A DNA stretch of 64,000 bases. It comes from Streptomyces prunicolor NBRC 13075. GTDB lineage: Bacteria > Actinomycetota > Actinomycetes > Streptomycetales > Streptomycetaceae. Location: positions 310,001 to 374,000 of the forward strand of contig NZ_BARF01000014.1 of assembly GCF_000367365.1 (NCBI RefSeq), written 5' to 3'. The notes under the pieces are model-generated. The model saw only the letters and a list, made by a program, of their open reading frames with translations, had not been told where the DNA came from and made no database searches. Of the stretch, positions 34,992 to 42,802 are shown one piece after another. The position numbers were made by a program, and so were the translations under genes. Position 1 is the first letter of the stretch; each line of letters opens with the position of its first letter.

Positions 34992-35392
34992 TCGGTCTTG
35001 ATGCGGCCGTCGTCGTCGAGGACGAGCAGGTCCGAACCACCACCGACCACGTCGCCGGTCGCGGTGGACACCGCCTCCCAGCCGATCCTGACCACGTCAT
35101 GGAGACGTATCGCACCGGGGCGCGCCCGGAAGGCGAATCCCTGCTTCTCGACGAACCGTTCGTGGCTTCGCGCCACTCGGGTCTCGATGGCGTCGTATCC
35201 CTGAGCCTCCAGAGTCGGATGGTCGAAGCCGAGTTCCGCGGCGGTGTCCCGTATCTCCGCCGGCGGGTGAAGGATGTGGGTGCCGTCTTCGGCCCAGAGT
35301 CGCTCGATGGCGGCGCGGCGCTCCGTGGCGTCGGGCACATTCCACTGAGCCATGTAGCGGTTGGCCAGCTGCTGCGGGTCGATCTCGATCAT
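34970..35392 (-). CDS. SnoaL/NTF2-like protein
   Basis: A 140-aa protein of the SnoaL-like NTF2 fold: an N-terminal helix ANRYMAQWNVPDATERRAAIERLWAE broken in two, then GTHILHPPAEIRD, then four C-terminal strands including LHDVVRIGWEAV, GGGSDLLVLDDDGRIKTDYMF. Such proteins are small cyclases, isomerases or ligand binders; no catalytic residues can be assigned. AAGGAG precedes the ATG. Its 3' end overlaps the XRE gene. Confidence 0.85.
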   Translation of the reverse strand: MIEIDPQQLANRYMAQWNVPDATERRAAIERLWAEDGTHILHPPAEIRDTAAELGFDHPTLEAQGYDAIETRVARSHERFVEKQGFAFRARPGAIRLHDVVRIGWEAVSTATGDVVGGGSDLLVLDDDGRIKTDYMFPGS

Positions 35393-35587
35393 CTTCGTCT
35401 CCTTGCCCCGGCAGGTCCATGCGGACCAGATCCTGCGGGGCGCGGTGGAGACGGGCAATTCCTCACAAGGAATGGACCTTTCCGGTCAGCGATGACTGCG
35501 GCCCGGGGAAGCTGTCGCTGGAGAACCTGTCCCGCTTGCCGCGGCGGCTCCGACGGCATGCCCCTCGCACCGGCGGCACCAACTAGG

Positions 35588-35593
35588 TACCAT
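35588..35593 (+). promoter_or_regulatory. -10 element of the toxin-antitoxin operon (leaderless)
   Basis: TACCAT ends 6 nt before the antitoxin ATG at 35600. The flanking CATCGATG and GCATGC are self-complementary and could be the antitoxin operator. Confidence 0.5.
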
Positions 35594-35599
35594 CGATGC

Positions 35600-35836
35600 A
35601 TGCCATCGTTGAATGTGTCCTTCACCGAAGAGGAACTCGCGGGAGTGCGCGCGGCGGCAGCCGCCGAGGGGAAGAGCCTCAAGCAGTACCTGCACGACCT
35701 CGGCGTCCGCGAGATGCAGCGGGGCCGGTTCGTCGTCGGCGCCTCCGCGTGGGCCGAGCGGCTGCGCGGCGAGTTCGACGACGCCTTCCCCGACGAGGTG
35801 CCGCCCGCCGAGCGCGACGGGGCCGCGGCCGCCTGA
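35600..35836 (+). CDS. Antitoxin-like ribbon-helix-helix protein
   Basis: A 78-aa protein: an N-terminal beta-strand (PSLNVSFTEEEL), two helices (AAAAEGKSLKQYLHDL) and an acidic disordered tail, the plan of Arc/MetJ-type antitoxins. It lies directly upstream of a Fic/Doc-like gene with a 1-nt TGATG overlap, the usual antitoxin-then-toxin order. The start has no ribosome-binding site but has a -10 box 6 nt upstream, so the mRNA is probably leaderless. Autoregulation through the short palindromes at the promoter is likely but not shown. Confidence 0.8.
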   Translation: MPSLNVSFTEEELAGVRAAAAAEGKSLKQYLHDLGVREMQRGRFVVGASAWAERLRGEFDDAFPDEVPPAERDGAAAA

Positions 35837-36213
35837 TGCACCTGTACATCGACGTCTCCTGGCTGCTCGACGTCCAGGAGGCCGCCCTCGGCCGCGAGGA
35901 CATGTCGGTCTCCGACTACTCCGCGCTCGTGGCCGCCGTATCCCGGCACAAGACCAAGCTGCCGACCCTCGCCGCGGCCGACCCGGACGCCGCCTGGCGG
36001 GCCGCCGCGCTGATGCACACCATCGTGCGGCTGGAGCCGCTGCCGCACCGCAACAGCCTCTACGCCGCGTTCGTCGCCGCCCAGTACATGGGGCAGTCCG
36101 GCGAAGGCATCGACCCGCCCTACGGCGCCCTCTCCGACCTCGTCCGCAAGATCCGGGACACGCGGGTCGGGGTCCTCGCCGTCGCCGACCAGCTGCGGAC
36201 CTGGAAGGTCTGA
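35836..36213 (+). CDS. Fic/Doc-like toxin with degenerate catalytic motif
   Basis: A 125-aa all-helical protein of the length of Doc. It begins with the family opening HLYIDVSWLLDVQE, then AAWRAAALMHTIVRLEPLPHRNSLYAAFVAAQYM, where the canonical Fic motif HPFxxGNxR is reduced to L-P-H-R-N-S. The invariant Gly and the second Arg/Lys are missing, yet the position after the helix is right. Actinobacterial Fic-family toxins of this subtype share that loss. Doc phosphorylates EF-Tu; this activity is doubtful here. Partner antitoxin gene overlaps by 1 nt. Confidence 0.78.
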   Translation: MHLYIDVSWLLDVQEAALGREDMSVSDYSALVAAVSRHKTKLPTLAAADPDAAWRAAALMHTIVRLEPLPHRNSLYAAFVAAQYMGQSGEGIDPPYGALSDLVRKIRDTRVGVLAVADQLRTWKV

Positions 36214-36262
36214 CCTGCGGCGACCTGGTACGGCTCCGTGAACGTGGGGCCGTAGCCCTGCG

Positions 36263-36268
36263 TAGGCT
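36263..36268 (+). promoter_or_regulatory. -10 element of a leaderless promoter
   Basis: TAGGCT ends 6 nt before the GTG at 36275. No Shine-Dalgarno sequence is present. Confidence 0.55.
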
Positions 36269-36274
36269 GTCTCC

Positions 36275-37231
36275 GTGTCCACCGCCCGTCTGCGTCGTGT
36301 CGCCGTCCTAGTCCTCGAAGGCGCCAAGCCGCTCGATGTCGGAATCCCCGCGCAGGTGTTCACGACGCGGGCGAGCATGCCGTACGAGGTGCGGCTGTGC
36401 GGTGCGGCGCCCGGGCTGGTGACCGGGGGCGACGGGCTGTCGTACCACGTGGCCGATGGTCTCGACGCGTTGGCCTGGGCCGACATCGTCTTCCTCCCCG
36501 GGTATCGGTTCCCGGACCGGGAGGACCCGCCGCAGGGTGTCCTTGACGCGCTGATCACCGCGCACGACCGGGGCGCGCGGCTCGCCGCGATCTCGACCGG
36601 TGCCTTCGCGCTCGCCGCCACGGGGCTGCTGGAGGGCAAGCGCGCCACGACGCACTGGCACTACACGCGGGCGCTCGCGGCGAAGTACCCGCTCGTCAAC
36701 GTTGACGAGAACGTCCTGTTCGTCGACGAGGGCAGCGTGCTGACCTCGGCGGGCGCCGCCTCCGGTATCGACCTGTGCCTGCACATCCTGCGCGGCGACC
36801 TCGGCGTGGCCGCGTCCAACCACGCCGCCCGGCGCCTGGTCGCGGCCCCCTACCGCAGCGGCGGTCAGGCGCAGTACGTGCCGCGCAGCGTGCCCGAGCC
36901 GCTCGGTGAACGGTTCGCCGCGACCCGTGAGTGGGCGCTGCACCGGCTCGGCGAGCCCCTCACCCTGGAGACGCTGGCCCGGCAGGCCGCGGTGTCGCCG
37001 CGCACGTTCTCGCGGCGCTTCGTCGACGAGACCGGCTACACGCCGATGCAGTGGGTCATGCGTGCCCGTATCGACATGGCCCGCGAACTGCTCGAACGCT
37101 CCGAGCGCAGCGTCGAGCAGATCGCCGCCGACGTCGGTCTCGGCACCGGCGCGAACCTCCGGCTGCACTTCCACCGCCTCCTCGGTACGACGCCGAGCGA
37201 GTACCGGCGCACCTTCGCACAGGGGGAGTAG
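36275..37231 (+). CDS. GlxA-type transcriptional regulator (DJ-1/PfpI + AraC)
   Basis: A 318-aa protein. The N-terminal DJ-1/PfpI-like domain (about residues 8-185) has VAVLVLEGAKPLDVGIPAQVF and ADIVFLPGY; the nucleophile position (AAISTGAFALAATGLL) has Ser-Thr where active members have Cys, so it is a sensor rather than an enzyme. The C-terminal AraC domain has two HTHs: TLETLARQAAVSPRTFSRRF and SVEQIAADVGLGTGANLRLHF, then GTTPSEYRRTF. Relatives control arginine, choline or developmental genes (AdpA subgroup). Leaderless GTG start. It may regulate the adjacent gap gene, 120 bp downstream, but this is a guess. Confidence 0.92.
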   Translation: MSTARLRRVAVLVLEGAKPLDVGIPAQVFTTRASMPYEVRLCGAAPGLVTGGDGLSYHVADGLDALAWADIVFLPGYRFPDREDPPQGVLDALITAHDRGARLAAISTGAFALAATGLLEGKRATTHWHYTRALAAKYPLVNVDENVLFVDEGSVLTSAGAASGIDLCLHILRGDLGVAASNHAARRLVAAPYRSGGQAQYVPRSVPEPLGERFAATREWALHRLGEPLTLETLARQAAVSPRTFSRRFVDETGYTPMQWVMRARIDMARELLERSERSVEQIAADVGLGTGANLRLHFHRLLGTTPSEYRRTFAQGE

Positions 37232-37280
37232 CCCCGCGCTGTCCCACGGTGTGGCGAGTGTGGCGAGATACTTTCGAACC

Positions 37281-37296
37281 GTGGCGATCGCGCCAC
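37281..37296 (+). promoter_or_regulatory. Inverted repeat before gap
   Basis: GTGGCG-ATCG-CGCCAC lies 56 bp before the gap start. It is preceded by a tandem GTGTGGCGA-type repeat at 37250-37267. It could be an operator. Confidence 0.4.
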
Positions 37297-37351
37297 TGTC
37301 CGCGCCGGATGCCACGAGCGAGCCTGGAGGCATACCGAAGGGACATCACTC

Positions 37352-38350
37352 ATGACTCGCATTGCCATCAACGGATTCGGCCGCATCGGACGCAATGTGC
37401 TGCGCGCCCTGCTCGAACGCGACAGCAAGCTGGAGGTCGTCGCCGTCAACGACCTTACGGAGCCCGCTACTTTGGCGCGGCTGCTCGCCTTCGACACGAC
37501 GGCCGGCCGGCTCGGTCGTCCCGTGACCGTCGACGGGGACACCCTTGTCGTCGACGGCCGGCGCATCAAGGTGCTCGCCGAGCGCGAACCGGCGGACCTG
37601 CCCTGGGCCGAGCTGGAGGTCGACCTCGTCCTTGAGGCCACGGGCCGTTTCACCTCCGCCAAGGCCGCCCGCGCCCACCTCGACGCCGGCGCCCGGAAGG
37701 TACTCGTCAGCGCGCCCTCGGACGGCGCCGACGTCACCCTCGCGTTCGGGGTCAACAACGACGCCTACGACCCGGCCACGCACACGATCGTCTCCAACGC
37801 CTCCTGCACGACCAACGCGCTGGCACCCCTCGCCGCGGTGCTCGACGAACTCGCCGGTATCGAGCACGGCTTCATGACCACGGTGCACGCCTACACGCAG
37901 GAGCAGAACCTGCAGGACGGCCCGCACCGCGACGCCCGCCGTGCCAGGGCCGCCGCGGTCAACATCGCGCCGACCACGACGGGCGCCGCCAAGGCGATCG
38001 GACACGTACTGCCGAACCTGGAGGGCAAGTTGTCGGGCGACTCGATCCGCGTGCCCGTACCGGTGGGCTCGATCGTCGAACTCAACACCACCGTCTCCCG
38101 GGACGTGACCCGCGAGGATGTGCTGGCCGCGTACCGCACGGCGGCCGAGGGTCCCCTCGCGGGCGTCCTGGAGTACTCCGACGACGAGCTCGTCTCCTCC
38201 GACATCGTCGGCAACCCGGCCTCGTCCATCTTCGACTCCGCCCTCACCCGCGTCGACGGCCGGCATGTGAAGGTCGTCGCCTGGTACGACAACGAGTGGG
38301 GCTTCTCCAACCGTGTGATCGACACGCTCGAACTGCTCGCCGCGGGCTGA
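37352..38350 (+). CDS. gap: Glyceraldehyde-3-phosphate dehydrogenase (type I)
   Basis: A 332-aa GAPDH of normal length: NAD-binding INGFGRIGRNVLRAL at the N-terminus, active-site SNASCTTN with Cys152, His in the HAYTQEQNLQDGPHRDARRAR region, TGAAKAIGHVLPNLEG, and WYDNEWGFSNRVIDT near the end. The RRARAAAVNIAPT substrate-phosphate loop is intact. It catalyses oxidation of glyceraldehyde 3-phosphate. As no pgk or tpi follows, it is an extra, single-gene copy, which many streptomycetes possess. Regulation could involve the preceding GlxA-type gene and the inverted repeat before it. Confidence 0.96.
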   Translation: MTRIAINGFGRIGRNVLRALLERDSKLEVVAVNDLTEPATLARLLAFDTTAGRLGRPVTVDGDTLVVDGRRIKVLAEREPADLPWAELEVDLVLEATGRFTSAKAARAHLDAGARKVLVSAPSDGADVTLAFGVNNDAYDPATHTIVSNASCTTNALAPLAAVLDELAGIEHGFMTTVHAYTQEQNLQDGPHRDARRARAAAVNIAPTTTGAAKAIGHVLPNLEGKLSGDSIRVPVPVGSIVELNTTVSRDVTREDVLAAYRTAAEGPLAGVLEYSDDELVSSDIVGNPASSIFDSALTRVDGRHVKVVAWYDNEWGFSNRVIDTLELLAAG

Positions 38351-38422
38351 TCGCGCGCGGGGCGCCCGCCGCTCCGTCCGCGCGCCGGCCCGGGTCGGCG
38401 CCGGCCACGCCCACGGCGGCGG

Positions 38423-38917
38423 CTACGGCAGATCGCGCTGGTACCAGGTGCCCTGTTTGCCGCCGAGGGCGGACGGGTCGGCGGGGCCGACCGGGGTGAA
38501 GCCGGCCTTGGCCAGCACCTTTTGGGACGCGATGTTCTCGTGGGAGGTGGCCGCTCTGAGCGTGCCCACGCCGTGCCGTGAGGCGGCGAGGCGGCAGAGT
38601 TCCTCGACCGTCGCGGTTGCCACACCCTGGCCGGAGACGCGCTGCGCGACCCGGTAACCGAGTACCGCCGTGTGTTCCTCGGTGATGTCGAAGAGGTTGA
38701 ACCTGCCGAGGACCGCGCCGTCCTCTGCCACGAGGACGTAGAAGGCGCACTCGCCTGTCTCCTGTTCGGCGAGCAAGTCCTCGTGGCGGGCGGCGAATTC
38801 GGCGAAGTAGTCGTCACCGCGGTCGGAGATCGAGGCGGCGAAGTAGGCGCGATTGGCCAACTCGAAGGCCAGGACCGCCGGGGCGTGGTCGGCGTGGAGT
38901 GGCTGTAGTTCGGGCAT
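38423..38917 (-). CDS. GNAT family N-acetyltransferase (RimJ-like)
   Basis: A 164-aa GNAT protein: VLGRFNLFDITEEHTAVLGYRV (beta-4 strand and V-shaped opening), acetyl-CoA P-loop RVSGQGVATATVEEL (Q/RxxGxG/A) and the C-terminal ENIASQKVLAKAGFTPVG. The pattern resembles RimJ/RimL protein or small-molecule N-acetyltransferases. Substrate unknown. It follows the 90-aa gene by 25 bp on the same strand. Converges with gap. Confidence 0.9.
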   Translation of the reverse strand: MPELQPLHADHAPAVLAFELANRAYFAASISDRGDDYFAEFAARHEDLLAEQETGECAFYVLVAEDGAVLGRFNLFDITEEHTAVLGYRVAQRVSGQGVATATVEELCRLAASRHGVGTLRAATSHENIASQKVLAKAGFTPVGPADPSALGGKQGTWYQRDLP

Positions 38918-38942
38918 GTTCCGGACCTGTTCGGGGAGTTGG

Positions 38943-39215
38943 TTACTTTCTGACGAGGAAGCAGGCGCCGTCCGGGTCCCGTATCTCCGGCACGCCCAGG
39001 TGGGCGAGGTCCTGGACGAAGCGTTGCCGGGAGACGGGCATGTCGCCGGCCGAGTAGAGATAGCTCGCGTACATGCGCTCGGTGGGTTCCTGGCCCGACC
39101 AGGTCAGCTCCTCGGTCAACCAGCGCACCACGCCGGGATCGACCGGGCGGACCTCGCCGGAATCGAAGGTGTGATGGCACTGCGGGCATTCGACTTCGCT
39201 GGGCATGCCGGCCAT
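38943..39215 (-). CDS. Small protein with CxxC-H motif (90 aa)
   Basis: A 90-aa protein that starts with VECPQCHHTF, a half zinc-ribbon (two Cys, two His), then a helical part (VVRWLTEELTWSGQEPTERM) and a C-terminal winged-helix-like part (SRQRFVQDLAHLGVPEIRD). It looks like a small actinobacterial DNA-binding or metal-binding protein, but I cannot name it. The start could be ATG 39215 or 39206; neither has a clear ribosome-binding site. Probably in an operon with the downstream GNAT gene. Confidence 0.65.
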   Translation of the reverse strand: MAGMPSEVECPQCHHTFDSGEVRPVDPGVVRWLTEELTWSGQEPTERMYASYLYSAGDMPVSRQRFVQDLAHLGVPEIRDPDGACFLVRK

Positions 39216-39320
39216 TGAAGCCCGCCCGCCCCTTGAGCCACATCGGCCTGAGGTCGTAAGGGATGCCCGGAGTGGTTCTACGGGGTGTCCCCTAGTTCGC
39301 CAACGGCCCACCAGGTGACG

Positions 39321-40943
39321 TCAGTTCAGGCGCCGGAGCGGCAGGATCACCGCGGAGGGGTGCGCCGGGGTGTGGAGTACCTCCTGGTCGGCGGCGCGGA
39401 GCGTGGTCGCGGTGGCGCGGGGTTCGCCGGTGCCGAGGTTGCGGTTGTAGCGGGGGAAGGCGCCGCTGGAGACCTGGACTCGGATGCGGTGACCGCGTTT
39501 GAACTGGTATGCCGTGGGCCACAGTTGGACCCTCGCGCACGTTGCTTCGTCGGCGCCGGTCAGGCTGACGAGGCCGTCGCACACGTTGGTCGAGCGTCCC
39601 GACTCGTCGACATCGCAGAGGCGGACGAACACGTCGGCGTACGGCAGGCTGGAGCGGAAGAAGGTCTCGGCGCTCGCCTCGCCGACGACCTCGACGTCCG
39701 TGTCCAGCACGGGAGTTGAGTAGGCGAGGACATCAGAGCGGGCCTCCAGAGCGCTGTTGTCGACGCGGCCCGACTTCACACCGACGGCCATGCGGACCCC
39801 GCCGACGGCCGGGGTGGGGTCGGCCGGGTCGTAGGGGTAGGTGTCCGGGGCGGACTCGGGCGGCGGGTCGGCGGCCAGGGCGCCGGCGGGGTGGAGGTGG
39901 AGGCGCTGTGGGGCGTAGCCCGGCGGGGGCCAGGACGGGAAATCGCGCCAGGTCTCCTCGCCCATCACGAACAGCCGCACCGGGGCGCGGTCGGACGCCT
40001 TCTCGCCGCGGGCGTGGGCCAGACCGAAGTCGAGGGCCTCGGCGGTCGCCGTCTCCCCGACGCCCATGGAGATGTGCGCCCACGGCCCGACGGTGACCCG
40101 GGCCTCCCGTCCCGCCCCCTGTAGCGCCTGGTAGTCGCGGAGTTGGCCGGGCAGGAAGATGTCGAACCAGCCGCCGACCGTGCTGACCGGCACGGTGAGA
40201 TCGGCGACCCGGGAGCTGTGGTCGAGCGCGGACCAGAACGGCGAGTCGGCGTCGTGGTCGAGGGTGTGCTGGAAGTAGTCGGAGCGGCGGCCGATGGCTG
40301 CGGTGTCGGCCTCGTTCAGCGGGAGTGTGTACCAGGCGCGCCGTTCCTTCCGGATGCGCAGCGCCTGGCGGAGCAGCGCGCCCCGGCGTTCCTGGCCCGT
40401 GACCTGGAGGCCCCAGCCGAAGGTCGCCTCCAGGGAGAACGACTCCTTGCGGAGGAACTCCAGCGTGAAGGCGGACTCGGAGACCGAGGGGATCAACGCC
40501 TTGACCTGCGGCGGCAGTTGACCGGACACCGCCCACTGGGCGAACCCCAGATAACTGCCGCCGTACAGTACGACCGCCTCGCCGCACCAGGGTTGCTCGA
40601 CGAGCCACTCCAGGGTGTCCAGACCGTCCTCGCGTTCGCGGCGCAGGGGGTCGAAGTCGCCGCCGGAGCCGAAGGTGCCGCGGGTGCTCTGGATCAGCAC
40701 CTGGAATCCTCGCTCGGCCAGCGGCCTGGCCAACTGCGCGGCGATCAGGCCCGCCCTGCCGTACGGGATGCGGATGAGAGCGGTCGGGAGGTCGGCGGGG
40801 CCGGTCTTCGGGGTCCAGCGGTCGGCCAGCAGGACGGCTCCGTCGCGCATCGGCACCCGTAGATCGCGCTCGACGGTGAGATCTCTGGTCGCGGGCGGGG
40901 GCAGGCGCAGGAGGCGCTGGGTGAGGTGGCTGCTGAGCTTCAT
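39321..40943 (-). CDS. CocE/NonD family X-Pro dipeptidyl-peptidase-like hydrolase
   Basis: A 540-aa protein with the three-domain CocE plan: alpha/beta-hydrolase with DGAVLLADRWTP, nucleophile elbow YGGSYLGF (Ser near residue 129), a helical cap region, His in GPWAHISMG near residue 307, and a C-terminal jelly-roll starting DVLAYSTPVLDTDVEVVGE and ending GEPRATATTLRAADQEV. CocE hydrolyses cocaine; related enzymes act on acyl esters or X-Pro peptides. Substrate here unknown. Its ATG overlaps the TetR stop (ATGA), so the two are coupled. Confidence 0.92.
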   Translation of the reverse strand: MKLSSHLTQRLLRLPPPATRDLTVERDLRVPMRDGAVLLADRWTPKTGPADLPTALIRIPYGRAGLIAAQLARPLAERGFQVLIQSTRGTFGSGGDFDPLRREREDGLDTLEWLVEQPWCGEAVVLYGGSYLGFAQWAVSGQLPPQVKALIPSVSESAFTLEFLRKESFSLEATFGWGLQVTGQERRGALLRQALRIRKERRAWYTLPLNEADTAAIGRRSDYFQHTLDHDADSPFWSALDHSSRVADLTVPVSTVGGWFDIFLPGQLRDYQALQGAGREARVTVGPWAHISMGVGETATAEALDFGLAHARGEKASDRAPVRLFVMGEETWRDFPSWPPPGYAPQRLHLHPAGALAADPPPESAPDTYPYDPADPTPAVGGVRMAVGVKSGRVDNSALEARSDVLAYSTPVLDTDVEVVGEASAETFFRSSLPYADVFVRLCDVDESGRSTNVCDGLVSLTGADEATCARVQLWPTAYQFKRGHRIRVQVSSGAFPRYNRNLGTGEPRATATTLRAADQEVLHTPAHPSAVILPLRRLN

Positions 40944-41548
40944 CGGGCGTCGCCTCCGGCTGACCGGCCTTGGTGGCTGAAGGTAAGGGTGGACGCGAGG
41001 CGGAGCAGGCGGCTCGTCAGTTCCTCGGGGTCGAGGGGGTCGGTGCCGTCGATCACCCAGTTGTTGACGAGCGTGGCGGCTCCGCCCGCGATGAACTCCG
41101 AGAGGTCGTCCGCCGTCTGCCGGTCCAGGTCGCCGAACAGCTTGCGGACGGCCGGTCTGTTGAGGGAGCCGAAGAGCTTGTTGAGGGTGCCGGTCATGGC
41201 GAAGGCGCACGACCCGGTCAGCATCGGGCGGTAGAAGGAGCGGTGTTCCGCGAAGTGCCGCGTCAGCGCGGCCACCCCCTCGGCGGTGTCGCCGCCGTCT
41301 CCGGCCCGGGGGAGCAGCTCCCGTCTCACCAGGTCGATCGCGGCTTCCGTCAGGAGGGTGTCGCGGTCCCCGAACTGGAGATAGACGAGGCGACGGCTGA
41401 CGTCCGCCGCCTCGGCGAGGTCGGTGACCGGGATGTCCGAGGTACCGCGCTCGGACACGAGCCGCACCGCGGCCGCCATCAGGGCCGCGCGGGAACGCCG
41501 GACCCTTCTGTCCTGGGTGCCGGGTTCCTGGATCGGTTCGAGCTGCAC
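40940..41548 (-). CDS. TetR family regulator
   Basis: A 202-aa TetR protein: helix-turn-helix DIPVTDLAEAADVSRRLVYLQFGDRDTLL (about residues 37-65 with the Y-x-x-F recognition helix end) and an all-helical ligand domain. It is the first gene of a two-gene operon with the CocE-like hydrolase, so it probably controls esterase expression. The promoter region contains TGCACA-AG-TGTGCA, a likely operator. GTG start with a -10-like TATAAC about 8 nt upstream suggests a leaderless mRNA. Confidence 0.9.
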   Translation of the reverse strand: MQLEPIQEPGTQDRRVRRSRAALMAAAVRLVSERGTSDIPVTDLAEAADVSRRLVYLQFGDRDTLLTEAAIDLVRRELLPRAGDGGDTAEGVAALTRHFAEHRSFYRPMLTGSCAFAMTGTLNKLFGSLNRPAVRKLFGDLDRQTADDLSEFIAGGAATLVNNWVIDGTDPLDPEELTSRLLRLASTLTFSHQGRSAGGDAR

Positions 41549-41565
41549 GCGGTCAAGTTATACAG

Positions 41566-41988
41566 ATGAGAATAAATGCACAAGTGTGCAGTTTTAAAGC
41601 AGTGGTCCGGCGCAATGCCGAGGAGGTCCAAGGAGGCGGTAACGACGAGTTGTTCGCCGACGACTTCGTCGACCACACCCCGCAGCCCGGTCGTACCCCC
41701 GACAAGGCGGGCGCCCTGGAGCTGTACAAGGTGTTGCGAGCCGCGTTCCCCGACTTCCACGCGGTGATCCACTGGCAGGCGGCCGAGGGCAACCTCGTGA
41801 CCATCTACAAGACCTACCACGGCACGCACGAGGGCGAGTTCTTCGGAATCGCCCCCACCGGCAAGGCGATCCGGTTCGAGACCGTCGACGCGATGCGGGT
41901 GGTCGACGGGCGGATCACCGAGCACTGGGGCGTGGCCAACCTCTTCTCCCTGATGGAGCAGTTGGGAGCCACCCCCGGCGGCCGATGA
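41566..41988 (+). CDS. SnoaL-like polyketide cyclase/ester cyclase family protein
   Basis: A protein of up to 140 aa with the SnoaL fold pattern: KAVVRRNAEEVQGGGNDELF, FVDHTPQPGR, ALELYKVLRAAFPDFHAVI, the TGKAIRFETVDAMRVVDG strands, and ITEHWGVANLFSLMEQLG. The NDELF ... DHTP and EHWG motifs are typical of ester-cyclase family proteins. The start is unclear: ATG 41566 lies 17 bp from the tetR start, and GTG 41584 or 41602 would leave more promoter room. It may be controlled by the same TetR. Confidence 0.85.
   Translation: MRINAQVCSFKAVVRRNAEEVQGGGNDELFADDFVDHTPQPGRTPDKAGALELYKVLRAAFPDFHAVIHWQAAEGNLVTIYKTYHGTHEGEFFGIAPTGKAIRFETVDAMRVVDGRITEHWGVANLFSLMEQLGATPGGR
41577..41590. promoter_or_regulatory. 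Candidate TetR operator
   Basis: TGCACA-AG-TGTGCA is a perfect 6-bp-arm palindrome in an unusually AT-rich stretch between the divergent TetR and SnoaL-like genes. It overlaps the expected -35 of the tetR promoter (-10 TATAAC at 41559-41564, minus strand). Confidence 0.6.
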
Positions 41989-42010
41989 GTCCGGGGTCCG
42001 GGGACCTCCG

Positions 42011-42667
42011 TCAGCCCGGACCCAACCCCGCGTCCCGTGCCAACAGCGCCGCCTGCACCCGGTTCTCGCACCGCAGCTTCGTCAGGATCCGGCTGACATA
42101 CGTCTTCACCGTCGCCTCGCTCACATGGATCCGCTCGCCCGCGTCGGCGTTCGACAGACCCTCGCCGAGCAGCGCGAGGACCTCCAGTTCCCGGGTGCTG
42201 AGCGACTCCAGACGCCGGCGCGCCTCCTCGCCGCGCGCCGCCGACTGCCCTGAGGCGAGCTGGTCGACCACGTGGCGCGTGGCAGCCGGTGACAGATACG
42301 CGTCTCCGGCCGCCGCCGCCCGTACCGCCTGGATCAGTTCGGCGGGCGCCGAGTCCTTCAGCAGGAATCCGGCGCCACCCTGACTCAGCGCACGCAGCAC
42401 GTTCTCCCGCTCGCCGAACGTCGTCAGGATCAGCGGACGTACGGCCGGCGCCGCGCGCCGCAGTTCGGCCAGCGCGGACAGGCCGTCCAGCACGGGCATC
42501 TGGATGTCGAGCAGAGCCACGTCGACGGCGTGGGCGCGGACCAGGTCGACCGCCTCACGGCCGTTCGCCGCCTCCGCCACCACGTCGATGTCGTCGGCGG
42601 AGGTGAGGATCATCCTGATACCCGCCCGGATGAGCGGTTCGTCATCCGCGACGAGGACTCTGATCAC
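42011..42667 (-). CDS. NarL/LuxR-family response regulator
   Basis: A 218-aa response regulator. Receiver: VLVADDEPLIRAGI (acid pocket), phosphoacceptor Asp in VALLDIQMPVLDGL (about residue 51), Thr in LILTTF, Lys in FLLKDSAP. Output: LuxR HTH LSTRELEVLALLGEGLSNADA and SEATVKTYVSRILTKL. It pairs with the histidine kinase at 42803, which lies upstream with 135 bp between. GTG at 42667 has AGGAG close upstream; ATG 42685 is weaker. Confidence 0.95.
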   Translation of the reverse strand: MIRVLVADDEPLIRAGIRMILTSADDIDVVAEAANGREAVDLVRAHAVDVALLDIQMPVLDGLSALAELRRAAPAVRPLILTTFGERENVLRALSQGGAGFLLKDSAPAELIQAVRAAAAGDAYLSPAATRHVVDQLASGQSAARGEEARRRLESLSTRELEVLALLGEGLSNADAGERIHVSEATVKTYVSRILTKLRCENRVQAALLARDAGLGPG

Positions 42668-42693
42668 AACGCTCCTGCACGACATGCGACGGG

Positions 42694-42779
42694 GACGACG
42701 ACGGACGGCCCAGGACTACGACGGACGGTGCTCACGACTACGACGGACTGGGCTCATGACTACCACGGACGGTCCACGT
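42694..42779. repeat. Imperfect 22-bp tandem repeats between kinase and regulator genes
   Basis: Three head-to-tail 22-bp units starting GACTACGACGGAC, GACTACGACGGAC and GACTACCACGGAC occupy 42714-42779; a related 20-bp unit (GACGACGACGGAC...) precedes them at 42694. They lie between the kinase stop and the regulator start. Confidence 0.75.
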
Positions 42780-42802
42780 CCAGGACGTGGTCATGACTAT
42801 GA

